Under the pieces are notes generated by a model. The model saw only the letters and a program-made list of their open reading frames with translations. It was not told where the DNA came from and did no database searches. A program made the position numbers and the translations under genes. Of a stretch of DNA of 64,000 nt, positions 33,401 through 43,610 are shown piece after piece (position 1 is the stretch's first letter; each line of letters begins with the position of its first letter). Source of the stretch: Sphaerisporangium rubeum (GTDB lineage Bacteria; Actinomycetota; Actinomycetes; Streptosporangiales; Streptosporangiaceae); the NCBI RefSeq assembly GCF_014207705.1, contig NZ_JACHIU010000001.1, positions 5,820,501 to 5,884,500 of the forward strand, given 5' to 3'.

Positions 33401-33922
33401 ATGCCGTCACAGGTGCCCGCGCACGACGGGAAGGTCCTGCTGGTCGCCGACCAAGGCGTCAAGCCGGCCGAGCACATGACCGCGTCCGAGGTGGACGCGA
33501 AGGTCGACGACTTCTACACCGGGATCGGTGGCGCGGCGTTCTTCCGCGCGCTCGCCACCCGGTTCTACGAACTGGTCTCCAAGGACGACCTGCTGCCGGC
33601 GCTGTTCCCCGTGCACGACTGGACGCGGCACGCCGACCGGCTGGCCGAGCACTACCTGCGGATCTACGGGGAGAACGACCTGACGGCGGCGTGGGACCCG
33701 CGGATGCACCAGGCGCACGCGCACATGCTCATCAGCCGTGACCACCGGCTGCGGTGGCTCGCGCTGATGCGGGAGGCCGGGACGTCGCTGGCCGCGCCTG
33801 AGCCGTACTTCACCGAGTTCATGACGATCATGAAGATCGCCAGCGGGGAGATGATGGCGGTGTCGCGCGGCGCGGCCATCGCCAGGGGCCAGCGCTTCCA
33901 CTGGGACGGTTCACCCCGATGA
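33401..33922 (+). CDS. Truncated (2-on-2) hemoglobin, group II-like
   Basis: This heme-binding globin of 173 residues carries an N-terminal extension of about 35 residues. The fold markers are GGAAFFRALATRFYELV (helices A/B), LLPALFPVHDWTRHADRLAEHYL and the proximal-histidine segment MHQAHAHMLISRDHRLRWLALM, the pattern of group II truncated hemoglobins that bind O2 or NO. GGGAGG lies close before the ATG. The stop overlaps the start of a flavoprotein monooxygenase gene (ATGA), so the two are coupled. The flavoprotein might reduce or use the globin; that is inference. Confidence 0.86.
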   Translation: MPSQVPAHDGKVLLVADQGVKPAEHMTASEVDAKVDDFYTGIGGAAFFRALATRFYELVSKDDLLPALFPVHDWTRHADRLAEHYLRIYGENDLTAAWDPRMHQAHAHMLISRDHRLRWLALMREAGTSLAAPEPYFTEFMTIMKIASGEMMAVSRGAAIARGQRFHWDGSPR

Positions 33923-35562
33923 CGCCGCCGGCCCGGGTCGCGGTCGTCGGCGCGGGGGCCGCCGGCGCGTTCTTCACCCTGGAACTGGCGCGTCTGCTGC
34001 CGGAGGCGACCGTCGAGCTGTACGACCGCGCGGAACGCTCCCCCGGGGCCGGCATCGTGATGTCGTGGGAGTACGCCGAGAAGGTCAAGGCGGCGCACCC
34101 GGAGGCGTTCGCGCTTCCGGACGCCGCCATGGCCACCTGGGACCGCACGCTGACCGTGGTGGGGGACGAACGCATCTGGTCCGGCGCGTACGGCATGTTC
34201 GGCCTGACCCGGCGGGTGTTCCGGCGGCACGCCGCCGAGCTCGCCGCGCGGCTGCCGAACGTGCGTTTCCTGCGGCACGACGTGCGCAGCCGGCCGGCCG
34301 GCGCCGATCTCGTGGTGGTGGCCGACGGCGCCGGCAGCCGCTTGCGCGGCCGGTACGGCGGCCCGTTCGGCACGCGTGGCACACCCGGCGCCACCGTCTT
34401 CCTGTGGATGCGCACCCCGGCCGTCCTCGACCCGACGTTCGTGCTGCGCTCCTGTGGCCCCGGCCTGCTGATCGTGCACTCCTACCCGCATGGCGCCGCC
34501 GAGAGCACGTTCATCGTCGAGGCCCACCCCCGCACCCTGGACGCGCTCGGCCTGCTGGACCGGCCGCTCCCCGAGATCGAGCGCGAACTCGCCGCCATCT
34601 TCGCCGGCGAGCTCGGCGGCGCTCCCCTGCACTCGCAGACGTGGGGCTGGCGTGCCTTCCCCACCATCGTCAACGAACGCTGGCACACCCGGCAGGACGA
34701 CGGCCACACCGTCCTCATCGGCGACGCCGCGCACACCACCCACTTCTCCATCGGCTCCGGCACCGCGCTCGCCATCGACGACGCCTTGACGCTGGCCCGT
34801 TCCCTGGCCACCTGCCGCGACCTCCCCACGGCGCTGGCCGACTACGAGTCCACCCGCCGTCCCGTCGTCACCGCGGCCCAGGCCGAGGCACGCGAGAGCC
34901 GCCAGTGGTTCGAGACCCTCAGCCTCCGTCCCCGCCTCAACGGCCACCAGACCGTCTTCGCTCTGCGCAGCCGCCGCACCGCCAACACCTACTCCCGCCT
35001 CAGCTCCCACGACCCGGCCTTCACCACAGCCCTCCTGAGAACCCTCACCGACGACCCCACCACCCCGGCGAACCTCCCCCTGACCGTCGGCCCTCTCCAC
35101 CTCACCGGCCGGACGGCCACCGTGGACGGCGCCGCCGAGGTGGTGCTCCCCACGACGGCGGGAGACGTCCGGTGCGCGGTCGCGGACGGGCCCCCCGGCG
35201 AGGCGGCCTCCGTGCCGGCGTGTGTCCTGGTCGAGGTGAACGACCGCAGTGACGTCGGGGAACTGGTGCGCGCGTACCGCGCGGCGGGCGCGTGCGCGGT
35301 GGGGCTGCTCGTCCGCGAGGACGTGCCGTTGAAGGAGCCGCACGGCGCGGACCTTCTCGCGGTGCCGGTCCAGCCGGGCAGCGGCCGGGTCGAGCGGACG
35401 CGACTGGCCGACCGGCTCAGGTACGACCACCGGATCCCGGTCCTGCTCCTCACCCCGCAGGAGCTTCCGCAGGACGAGATCGACACGCTCATCGCCGCGG
35501 GCCGTATCGACCTCGTGGCCACGATCGGCCCGCGGGACATGGCGCGCATCCCGGCCCGTTGA
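33919..35562 (+). CDS. FAD-dependent monooxygenase with shortened C-terminal flavin-reductase-like region
   Basis: Residues 1-380 are a group A flavoprotein hydroxylase: GAGAAGAFF dinucleotide motif at about 11-19 and GDAAHTTHFSIGSGTALAIDD near 272, the latter close to 2-aminobenzoyl-CoA or salicyloyl-CoA monooxygenases. In those enzymes an old-yellow-enzyme barrel of about 350 residues follows. Here only about 160 residues remain, ending with DRLRYDHRIPVLLLTPQELP and LIAAGRIDLVATIGPRD, which look like the last strands of such a barrel. So the reductase half appears internally deleted or reduced. It is coupled to the globin gene. Substrate unknown. Confidence 0.75.
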   Translation: MTPPARVAVVGAGAAGAFFTLELARLLPEATVELYDRAERSPGAGIVMSWEYAEKVKAAHPEAFALPDAAMATWDRTLTVVGDERIWSGAYGMFGLTRRVFRRHAAELAARLPNVRFLRHDVRSRPAGADLVVVADGAGSRLRGRYGGPFGTRGTPGATVFLWMRTPAVLDPTFVLRSCGPGLLIVHSYPHGAAESTFIVEAHPRTLDALGLLDRPLPEIERELAAIFAGELGGAPLHSQTWGWRAFPTIVNERWHTRQDDGHTVLIGDAAHTTHFSIGSGTALAIDDALTLARSLATCRDLPTALADYESTRRPVVTAAQAEARESRQWFETLSLRPRLNGHQTVFALRSRRTANTYSRLSSHDPAFTTALLRTLTDDPTTPANLPLTVGPLHLTGRTATVDGAAEVVLPTTAGDVRCAVADGPPGEAASVPACVLVEVNDRSDVGELVRAYRAAGACAVGLLVREDVPLKEPHGADLLAVPVQPGSGRVERTRLADRLRYDHRIPVLLLTPQELPQDEIDTLIAAGRIDLVATIGPRDMARIPAR

Positions 35563-35648
35563 CACGCCGCACTCTCGAAGATGCTCCGCGACCGGCGAAG
35601 CGGAACAGTGGTGGGGATCGATGCGGCCGGTCGGATCCAGGAGGGTCA

Positions 35649-36752
35649 GTGACGGACATCGTCATGGAACGGAGAACCCGATCGGGGCTCGTCGTGCGGG
35701 ACGGCCTGCCGGACGACTGGGACGACCAGGCCGGCGCGGGCCCGGCGACGCTCAGCGCCAGATGGATCGGCCTCGCGGCCCCGCGACTCCCCGGCGGCCT
35801 GCGCACGTTCGCGCTCTACGACGACGACCGCCTCTCGGTGGCCTTCACCGGCGGCGTCCAGGACGCGCCGAACGGCCACCCCCGCTTCGACCCCCACATG
35901 ATCCTCACCGGCGCGTCGGCCCCGGAAGGGGTGGCCGAGCACGGCCCGCACCCCTGGCGCCACGCCGACCCGGCGGACCTCTTCCCCTGCCTGCTGATCA
36001 TGTTCCCCAACTACGAGACCGCGCCGGCCGGCCCCGACGCCAAGGACCCCCAGGCGGCGCGTCGTTTCATCGGCGCGCTGAACACCTGGGCCGAGGACAA
36101 CGGCATCCGTACCGTCGTCTATCTGTACCTGCGCAGCGACCACCCCGAGTTCGCCGGGGCCCTCGCCGAGACCGGCCACACCCTCGTCCCCATGATCGAC
36201 CGGTGCGACATGCCGGTCACCTGGACCGGCTTCGACGGCTACCTGCGCACCCTCTCCCGCAACAAGCGCACCGCCGTACGCCGCGAGCTCCGTGAGATCG
36301 CCGAACGCGGCATCACCGTCACCGAACGGCCGTTCGGCGACGAGGAGGCCGAGCTGATCGGCCTGCGCTGCAAGCTCGTCGCCAAGTACGGCGGCACCCC
36401 CGACCCCGAGCGCGAGGCGACCTCGCTGCGCTACCTGCGCGACCACTTCGGCGGCGGCGACCTGCTCGTGGTCGAGGCGCGCAAGGACGGCAGGATGCTG
36501 GCCTTCAGTCTGTTCATCAGGGACGGCGACAGCCTGACCGTCCTGATGAACGGCACCGACCACGACCACCCCGACGCCTCGTTCGTCTACTTCGCGACGA
36601 TGTTCTACCGTCCCGCCGAGCTCGCCCCCGCACTCGGCGTGCGGACCATCGGCTACGGCATCGGGACCGTCGCCGCCAAGAAGTCACGCGGCTGCACGAC
36701 GGACACCCTCTACGCGGCCGTCCGGACGAATCAACGATGGGAGACGTCTTGA
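35649..36752 (+). CDS. GNAT/FemAB-like acyltransferase
   Basis: This is a 367-residue protein with a FemAB/GNAT-type acyltransferase arrangement (the peptidogalycan or BioF2-like group). Key segments are the helix YLRTLSRNKRTAVRRELREI, the strand pair LLVVEARKDGRMLAFSLFI and LTVLMNGTDHDHPDASFVYF, typical of acyl-donor-binding FemAB-like folds. The start GTG at 35649 has AGGAGGG upstream. The stop overlaps the start of the following MFS transporter gene by 16 bases, so the pair is co-translated. The neighbourhood (MFS exporter, PIG-L deacetylase, repeat peptide) suggests it modifies a secreted small molecule or peptide; this is inference. Confidence 0.75.
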   Translation: MTDIVMERRTRSGLVVRDGLPDDWDDQAGAGPATLSARWIGLAAPRLPGGLRTFALYDDDRLSVAFTGGVQDAPNGHPRFDPHMILTGASAPEGVAEHGPHPWRHADPADLFPCLLIMFPNYETAPAGPDAKDPQAARRFIGALNTWAEDNGIRTVVYLYLRSDHPEFAGALAETGHTLVPMIDRCDMPVTWTGFDGYLRTLSRNKRTAVRRELREIAERGITVTERPFGDEEAELIGLRCKLVAKYGGTPDPEREATSLRYLRDHFGGGDLLVVEARKDGRMLAFSLFIRDGDSLTVLMNGTDHDHPDASFVYFATMFYRPAELAPALGVRTIGYGIGTVAAKKSRGCTTDTLYAAVRTNQRWETS

Positions 36753-38020
36753 CCGTCACCAAGGAGAACGAGGCCGCGTCCCCGCCGTCGTCGTTGCGCG
36801 ACCGCCTGTCGCGGCTGCTGCCGCCGGCGGGTCCCGGCCGGCTGCTCGTCGTCTGCTCGGCCGTGTCCAGCGTCGGCAACGGGCTGTACCTGTCGGGGTC
36901 GGCCGTGTACTTCATCCGCGAGGTCGGGCTGTCGTCCAGCCAGGTCGGCATCGGCCTGTCCCTGATCGGCCTGGCGAGCCTGCCGATCAACGTGCCGCTC
37001 GGTCACCTCGCCGACCGGTTCGGCCCCCGCGAGGTCACGGTCGCGCTGACGCTCGCCAAGGTCGTCGCGCTCGGCCTGGTGACGCTGGTCGCGAACTTCC
37101 CCGCGTACCTGCTGGTGGTGGGCCTGCTCGGCATCGCCGACAGCGGCGGCCAGGTGTCACGCGGCGCGCTCATCTCCGGCCTGATGGGCCGCGAGGGCCG
37201 GGTGAAGCTGTCGGCGTACCTGCGGTCGGTGTTCAACGCCGGCTTCACGCTCGGCGTGCTCGCGGCCGGCGTCGTGATCGCCATCGACACGCGGCCCGCG
37301 TATCTGTCGCTGATGTGGGGAAACGCGCTCGCGATGCTGGTGGCGGCGGCGCTGTACCTGCGGCTGCCGAGGGTCCCCGGCACGCGCGGCGACAAGGCGC
37401 GGGACGGCGACGGCGGCTGGCTGTCGCTGCGCGACTGGCCGTACCTGGCGGTCGCGCAGGTCGCCGGCATCGCGCGTCTCGGCCCGGTGCTCGCCGCCGT
37501 GGGCCTGCCGGTGTGGCTGGTCACCCAGACCGAGGCGCCGCGCGCGCTCGCGGCGTGGCTCATGGCCATCAACACGCTGATGGTGGTGTTCCTGCAGGTC
37601 CGCGCGGCGCGCGGCGCGGACACCGTCGCGGGTGCGGCCCGGCTGCAACGCTGGACGTTCCTCGGGCTCGCCGCCGCCTGTGTGATCACCGGCCTCGCGG
37701 CGGGGGTGCCGGCGGTGACCGCCACCGTGATCATGGTGGTGGCCATGGTCGTGTTCTCGCTCGGCGAGATCTGGGGGGAAGGCGCGCGGTGGGGCCTGCG
37801 GTACGAACTGGCCCCCGACCACGCGCAGGGCCGGTACGGCGGCCTGTTCTCCACCGGTGACGCGCTCGCCGCCGTGGCGGGCCCGACGCTGGTGACCCTG
37901 CTGCCTGAGCGGTTCGGCCTCGGCGGCTGGGCCGTGCTCGCCGTGCTGTTCGCCGCGGGCCTGCTGCTCAGCGGCCCGGTCATCCGCTGGGCCGAGCGCA
38001 CCCGTCCGGTGGCCGCCTGA
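36737..38020 (+). CDS. MFS transporter
   Basis: This 427-residue transporter has twelve predicted membrane helices. The MFS motif between helices 2 and 3 reads GHLADRFGPREV, confirming the family. The N-terminal 35 residues are cytoplasmic and polar. It is coupled to the FemAB-like gene and converges on the PIG-L gene with only seven bases between stops. It most likely exports a product made by its neighbours; the substrate cannot be read from the sequence. Confidence 0.87.
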   Translation: MGDVLTVTKENEAASPPSSLRDRLSRLLPPAGPGRLLVVCSAVSSVGNGLYLSGSAVYFIREVGLSSSQVGIGLSLIGLASLPINVPLGHLADRFGPREVTVALTLAKVVALGLVTLVANFPAYLLVVGLLGIADSGGQVSRGALISGLMGREGRVKLSAYLRSVFNAGFTLGVLAAGVVIAIDTRPAYLSLMWGNALAMLVAAALYLRLPRVPGTRGDKARDGDGGWLSLRDWPYLAVAQVAGIARLGPVLAAVGLPVWLVTQTEAPRALAAWLMAINTLMVVFLQVRAARGADTVAGAARLQRWTFLGLAAACVITGLAAGVPAVTATVIMVVAMVVFSLGEIWGEGARWGLRYELAPDHAQGRYGGLFSTGDALAAVAGPTLVTLLPERFGLGGWAVLAVLFAAGLLLSGPVIRWAERTRPVAA

Positions 38021-38027
38021 CCACCGG

Positions 38028-38759
38028 TCACACGCCGATCATCTCGAACGCGATGGCGGGGGTGCCGCCGAACCTGCGGCCGAACCGTTCGACCTTGGCG
38101 AGCAGGAAGCCGCGCGCGTCCGCCATCGGGTGGTCCTCGCCGAGGGCCGGCAGGTAGGACCGGTGGGCCTCCAGCGCGGCGACCCCCTGGTCGATGGTGC
38201 CGGTGACGTCCACGGCGTGCCGCGCGTACGGCGAACCGCCGACGGCCGCGTACCGCACACCGGACCACGGCCGCAGGCCCTTCTCCAGCAACTCGGGGAA
38301 GATCCAGCGGTTTCCCGCGTCCGCCGCGGCGTCGAGCGCGGCGGTGCCGACATTTCTGTGGTCGGCGGAATTCCAGTCGCCGCTGCGCCAGCGTTCGTGG
38401 TGGTTCAGCGTCACCAGGATGTCGGGCTGGTACGTGCGGATGGCGGCGGCGATGTCGCGGCGCAGCGGCAATCCGTATTCGATGACGCCGTCGCGGTGAC
38501 CGAGGAAATCGACCTTGTCGACCCCGACCACCGCGGCGGCCTCGATCTGCTCGCGCGCACGCACCCGTCCCGCCTCCTCGGGGGTCATCGTGTCGATCCC
38601 CGCCTCGCCGCGGCTGGCGATGACGTACACGACCTCCTTCCCCGCGGCGGTCCAGGCCGCCACCGCGAGCGCCGGCCCGTACTCCAGATCGTCCGGATGG
38701 GCCACGACCGCCAGGGCCCGCCCCCAGTCGTCCGGCATCGGGACGTACGGCTCTGCCAT
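38028..38759 (-). CDS. PIG-L family deacetylase
   Basis: PIG-L (LmbE) enzymes are zinc-dependent N-deacetylases acting on N-acetylglucosaminyl or related groups, as in mycothiol biosynthesis. The zinc motif AHPDDLEYG sits at residues 20-28, and the third ligand histidine is in SADHRNVG near residue 133. At 243 residues it is of average length. It lies 150 bases downstream of the VWD-repeat peptide gene on the same strand, behind a hairpin that may reduce read-through, so the two probably share a transcript. Confidence 0.87.
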   Translation of the reverse strand: MAEPYVPMPDDWGRALAVVAHPDDLEYGPALAVAAWTAAGKEVVYVIASRGEAGIDTMTPEEAGRVRAREQIEAAAVVGVDKVDFLGHRDGVIEYGLPLRRDIAAAIRTYQPDILVTLNHHERWRSGDWNSADHRNVGTAALDAAADAGNRWIFPELLEKGLRPWSGVRYAAVGGSPYARHAVDVTGTIDQGVAALEAHRSYLPALGEDHPMADARGFLLAKVERFGRRFGGTPAIAFEMIGV

Positions 38760-38840
38760 GTCTCACCTTCTCCTTTCCTTTCGTCCGCGCGAGGCGGCAC
38801 GGATCGCGTCCTGGCTGGTGGGGCCGGGTGACCCGACCGC

Positions 38841-38869
38841 GGGCCGGCGGCGTGGCACGCCGCCGGCCC
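38841..38869 (-). terminator. Attenuator-like hairpin between the VWD peptide gene and the PIG-L gene
   Basis: GGGCCGGCGGCGT (38841-38853) and ACGCCGCCGGCCC (38857-38869) form a perfect 13-base stem with a three-base GGC loop. It lies 40 bases behind the peptide stop. A partial terminator directly after a small peptide gene is a common way to make far more peptide mRNA than downstream enzyme mRNA. Confidence 0.7.
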
Positions 38870-38908
38870 CGGCCAGGCGGACCCGGTCCGCGGACGGTGT
38901 CGCCGGCG

Positions 38909-39127
38909 TCAGTCCCAGACCTTCGCCTCGTCCCACACCTCCAGCCGGTCCCAGACCTTCAGCTCGTCCCACACCTTCAGCTCGTCCCAGACCTCGAACT
39001 CGTCGAAGACGCGGCGCAGCTCGGCGCGGTCCCAGACCTCGTACCGGTCCCACACCTCGTGGCGGTCCCACACCTCCTGGCGGTCCCACACCTCGAGCTC
39101 GTCCCAGACCTTCTGTGCCATCGGCAT
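38909..39127 (-). CDS. Repetitive 72-residue peptide of six-residue VWD repeats, candidate RiPP precursor
   Basis: After a short opening MPMAQK, the peptide is almost wholly a six-residue repeat of the form VWD-[ER]-x-[EK]. It reads VWDELE, VWDRQE, VWDRHE, VWDRYE, VWDRAE, an interruption LRR, then VFDEFE, VWDELK twice, VWDRLE, VWDEAK and a terminal VWD. The DNA shows a matching 18-base period on the minus strand (CGTCCCAGACCT-like units). The ATG at 39127 is preceded by AAAGGG; an ATG two codons later is also possible. I recognise no family. The multi-core look, the following hairpin and the neighbours (PIG-L, MFS, FemAB-like) suggest a ribosomally made and modified peptide, but no classical RiPP enzyme is adjacent. 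Confidence 0.72.
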   Translation of the reverse strand: MPMAQKVWDELEVWDRQEVWDRHEVWDRYEVWDRAELRRVFDEFEVWDELKVWDELKVWDRLEVWDEAKVWD

Positions 39128-41730
<2,603 letters not shown>

Positions 41731-41740
41731 CGACCACCTC

Positions 41741-41781
41741 ATCGGCCCAGTGCTCACCGGCGAGGTGAGCACTGGGCCGAT
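41741..41781 (+). terminator. Intrinsic terminator of the geosmin synthase gene
   Basis: ATCGGCCCAGTGCTCACC (41741-41758) and GGTGAGCACTGGGCCGAT (41764-41781) form a perfect 18-base stem with a five-base loop, followed by TTGTT. It lies ten bases behind the stop codon. Confidence 0.93.
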
Positions 41782-41930
41782 TTGTTCGGTCCGGACGCCG
41801 CGCACCGGCTCACTTTCCCCGCCGCCATTCAAGGGAGGTGAAACCCGTATTTATCGGGGGTTCGGTGATCTCGTTTGGCGGACCCTTAGGAGCGTCGGAG
41901 TAGGCGCAGTGCTGGAGGGGGTTGCGCCAG

Positions 41931-42710
41931 GTGCGGAACGGCAGTGATTCGGATGTCGGGGTCAGCTCTGAGGAAGCTCGGAGAGCCGGCGCGGCTGATG
42001 GAAGAAATCAGGCGCTTTGTCCGGTGTTTGTGATTGATCCTTCTTATCGGCCGGTGTTCTTCGAGCGGATCGACGCCTATCTCAACGCGGTGCAGAGCCG
42101 GCTGCTGATCGATCGTGGGGAGGCGCTCAGCGCGATCGAGAAGCAGGCGCACGGGTCGTCGGTGTCCCTGACGCGGCGGGTCAACGAACTGCAGGCGATC
42201 ACCATGGCTTTCGGGCCGGAGAGGGTGGCGCTCGGAAGGGCCGGGGGGAGCGGGGAGGACGCCTGGGGGGAGCCTCGGCCGCTCACGCATGAGGAGGCCG
42301 ATCAGGAGAGGCTGGTGCGCGATCTGCGGCGGCATCACGCGCAGATCGAGGCGCATGTCACGTCGTTGACGTCGGTGAGCGGCAACTGGTTGCAGTGCTG
42401 GGCCGCGTTCCAGGAGCAGGCGCAGCTCGCGCTGGAGACGGCGAACGGCCTCGGGGCCTGTTACAAGGAGGGGCTGCTCGACACGCATCAGCACGCGGAG
42501 GAGATCGCGCGCCGGTGGCGTCCGCCGGTGTTCCGGCTGCGGGAGGAGTGGTCGCAGGATCCTCTGGTCCGGCTGCAGGACGCGATCCCGCGTGGAGTGC
42601 GCGACAGCGCGACCCAGGCGTGGGAACAGTGGCTCGATCTGTGGCGGTCGGACAACATGCCGCGGCCCATCGAGGGCCGCGACGCGCCGCGGGGACGGTG
42701 GACCGGATGA
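41931..42710 (+). CDS. Ter-operon helical protein of unknown function
   Basis: This soluble protein of about 259 residues is predicted to be mostly alpha-helical with coiled-coil-like stretches (ERIDAYLNAVQSRLLIDRGE, DQERLVRDLRRHHAQIEAHV). I recognise no domain. The GTG at 41931 (spacing about 8 from GGAGG) is preferred over a TTG nine bases upstream, which sits almost on the ribosome site. The stop overlaps the next gene as ATGA. It is the first gene of a six-gene unit containing TerD and a TerC-like protein, so it probably belongs to a tellurite/stress (Ter) system. Confidence 0.65.
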   Translation: MRNGSDSDVGVSSEEARRAGAADGRNQALCPVFVIDPSYRPVFFERIDAYLNAVQSRLLIDRGEALSAIEKQAHGSSVSLTRRVNELQAITMAFGPERVALGRAGGSGEDAWGEPRPLTHEEADQERLVRDLRRHHAQIEAHVTSLTSVSGNWLQCWAAFQEQAQLALETANGLGACYKEGLLDTHQHAEEIARRWRPPVFRLREEWSQDPLVRLQDAIPRGVRDSATQAWEQWLDLWRSDNMPRPIEGRDAPRGRWTG

Positions 42711-43579
42711 GCGCCGCATGGGAGTGGGTCAGGACGGCGGGCCGCTCGATCGCCGCTCGGGAGCGGGCCGGGTCGGCGGGTCGCGTGGTCGCCGCTCGGA
42801 GGCGGGCCGGGTCGGCCGGTCGCGTGGTCGCCGCTCAGGGGCCGGCCAGGACGGCGGTGTGGGTGCTCACCACGGTGCTGTTGCTGCTGCCGTGTGCGGC
42901 GGGGTGTACGGGTGGGGCCGACGGGCCGACCAAGGCGATGTGCGGTGCGGTGATCGACATCACCGGGTTCCGTGGATACCCGGAGGCCGAGCGGTATGTC
43001 GACCAGCGGCTGCGCAACTTCCTCAAGGGGTGCGACTGGGTGGGGTACGCGGCGATCACCGGGAACTCCGAGGGGTCGCCGTGCGGGAGTGCGCCGGTGC
43101 CGCTGTTCGTGCTGCCCGAGGAGAACCCCAACGACAACCCGGTCATCGAGAAGACCGTGCGCAAGGCGCATCTGGCCGAGGCCATCAGCCGTACCAAGAA
43201 CCTGCTGACCTGCACCAAGGACGACGCGCGCGGGTCGGACGTGCTCGGGGGGCTGCGGGTCATCGGCGGTCAGTTCGACGGGTCGCCGGCGCCGGACGGC
43301 GAGCGGCGGGTCGTGGTGTTCAGCGACATGATGAGCAACGTCGGCGTGCTGGACCTGGAGACGTGCGCGTTCGACGACGAGTCGGCCCGCAAGGCGAAGG
43401 TCGACGAGCTGAAGCAGAAGAACCTCCTCCCCCGGCTGGACGACGTGTCCGTCGACGTCTACGGGTTCAACCTGCTGTCCGAACGCCGGCCCGACTGCGT
43501 GCCACCTCTGAAGCTGCTGTGGACGGCGATCTTCGCCGCGGCCGGTGTGCCGGACGGCGGCCTGAACATCCAGCAGTGA
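42707..43579 (+). CDS. Membrane-anchored VWA-like protein of the Ter operon
   Basis: The N-terminus has about 45 Ala/Arg/Gly-rich residues, then a hydrophobic helix (TAVWVLTTVLLLLPCAAGC) ending in a possible lipobox-like cysteine, so the rest is likely outside the membrane. The outer domain resembles a von Willebrand A fold: VVVFSDMMSN is the metal-site strand, although the first DxSxS motif is not evident; VSVDVYGFNLLS would be another core strand. Cysteines in CTKDD, ETCAF and DCVPP could form disulfides. The DNA of the N-terminus contains a 39-base tandem repeat. The gene is translationally coupled to its upstream neighbour. Confidence 0.65.
   Translation: MSAAWEWVRTAGRSIAARERAGSAGRVVAARRRAGSAGRVVAAQGPARTAVWVLTTVLLLLPCAAGCTGGADGPTKAMCGAVIDITGFRGYPEAERYVDQRLRNFLKGCDWVGYAAITGNSEGSPCGSAPVPLFVLPEENPNDNPVIEKTVRKAHLAEAISRTKNLLTCTKDDARGSDVLGGLRVIGGQFDGSPAPDGERRVVVFSDMMSNVGVLDLETCAFDDESARKAKVDELKQKNLLPRLDDVSVDVYGFNLLSERRPDCVPPLKLLWTAIFAAAGVPDGGLNIQQ
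42751..42848 (+). repeat. 39-base tandem repeat (about 2.5 copies) inside the VWA-like gene
   Basis: Units beginning CGCCGCTC at about 42751, 42790 and 42829 repeat with a 39-base period. They encode AARERAGSAGRVV, AARRRAGSAGRVV and a partial AAQGPARTAV. The repeat keeps the frame and expands the basic, cytoplasmic N-terminus. Confidence 0.75.
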
Positions 43580-43610
43580 CTCCACGACCTCACGAGATCG
43601 GAACACATCC

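Noticed and set aside
38909-39127. The VWD-repeat peptide as a mere artefact of a repetitive shadow frame
   Set aside because: No longer gene covers the region on either strand, it has its own ribosome site, a hairpin follows its stop, and the repeat is exact at the residue level but not at the DNA level, which indicates selection on the protein.
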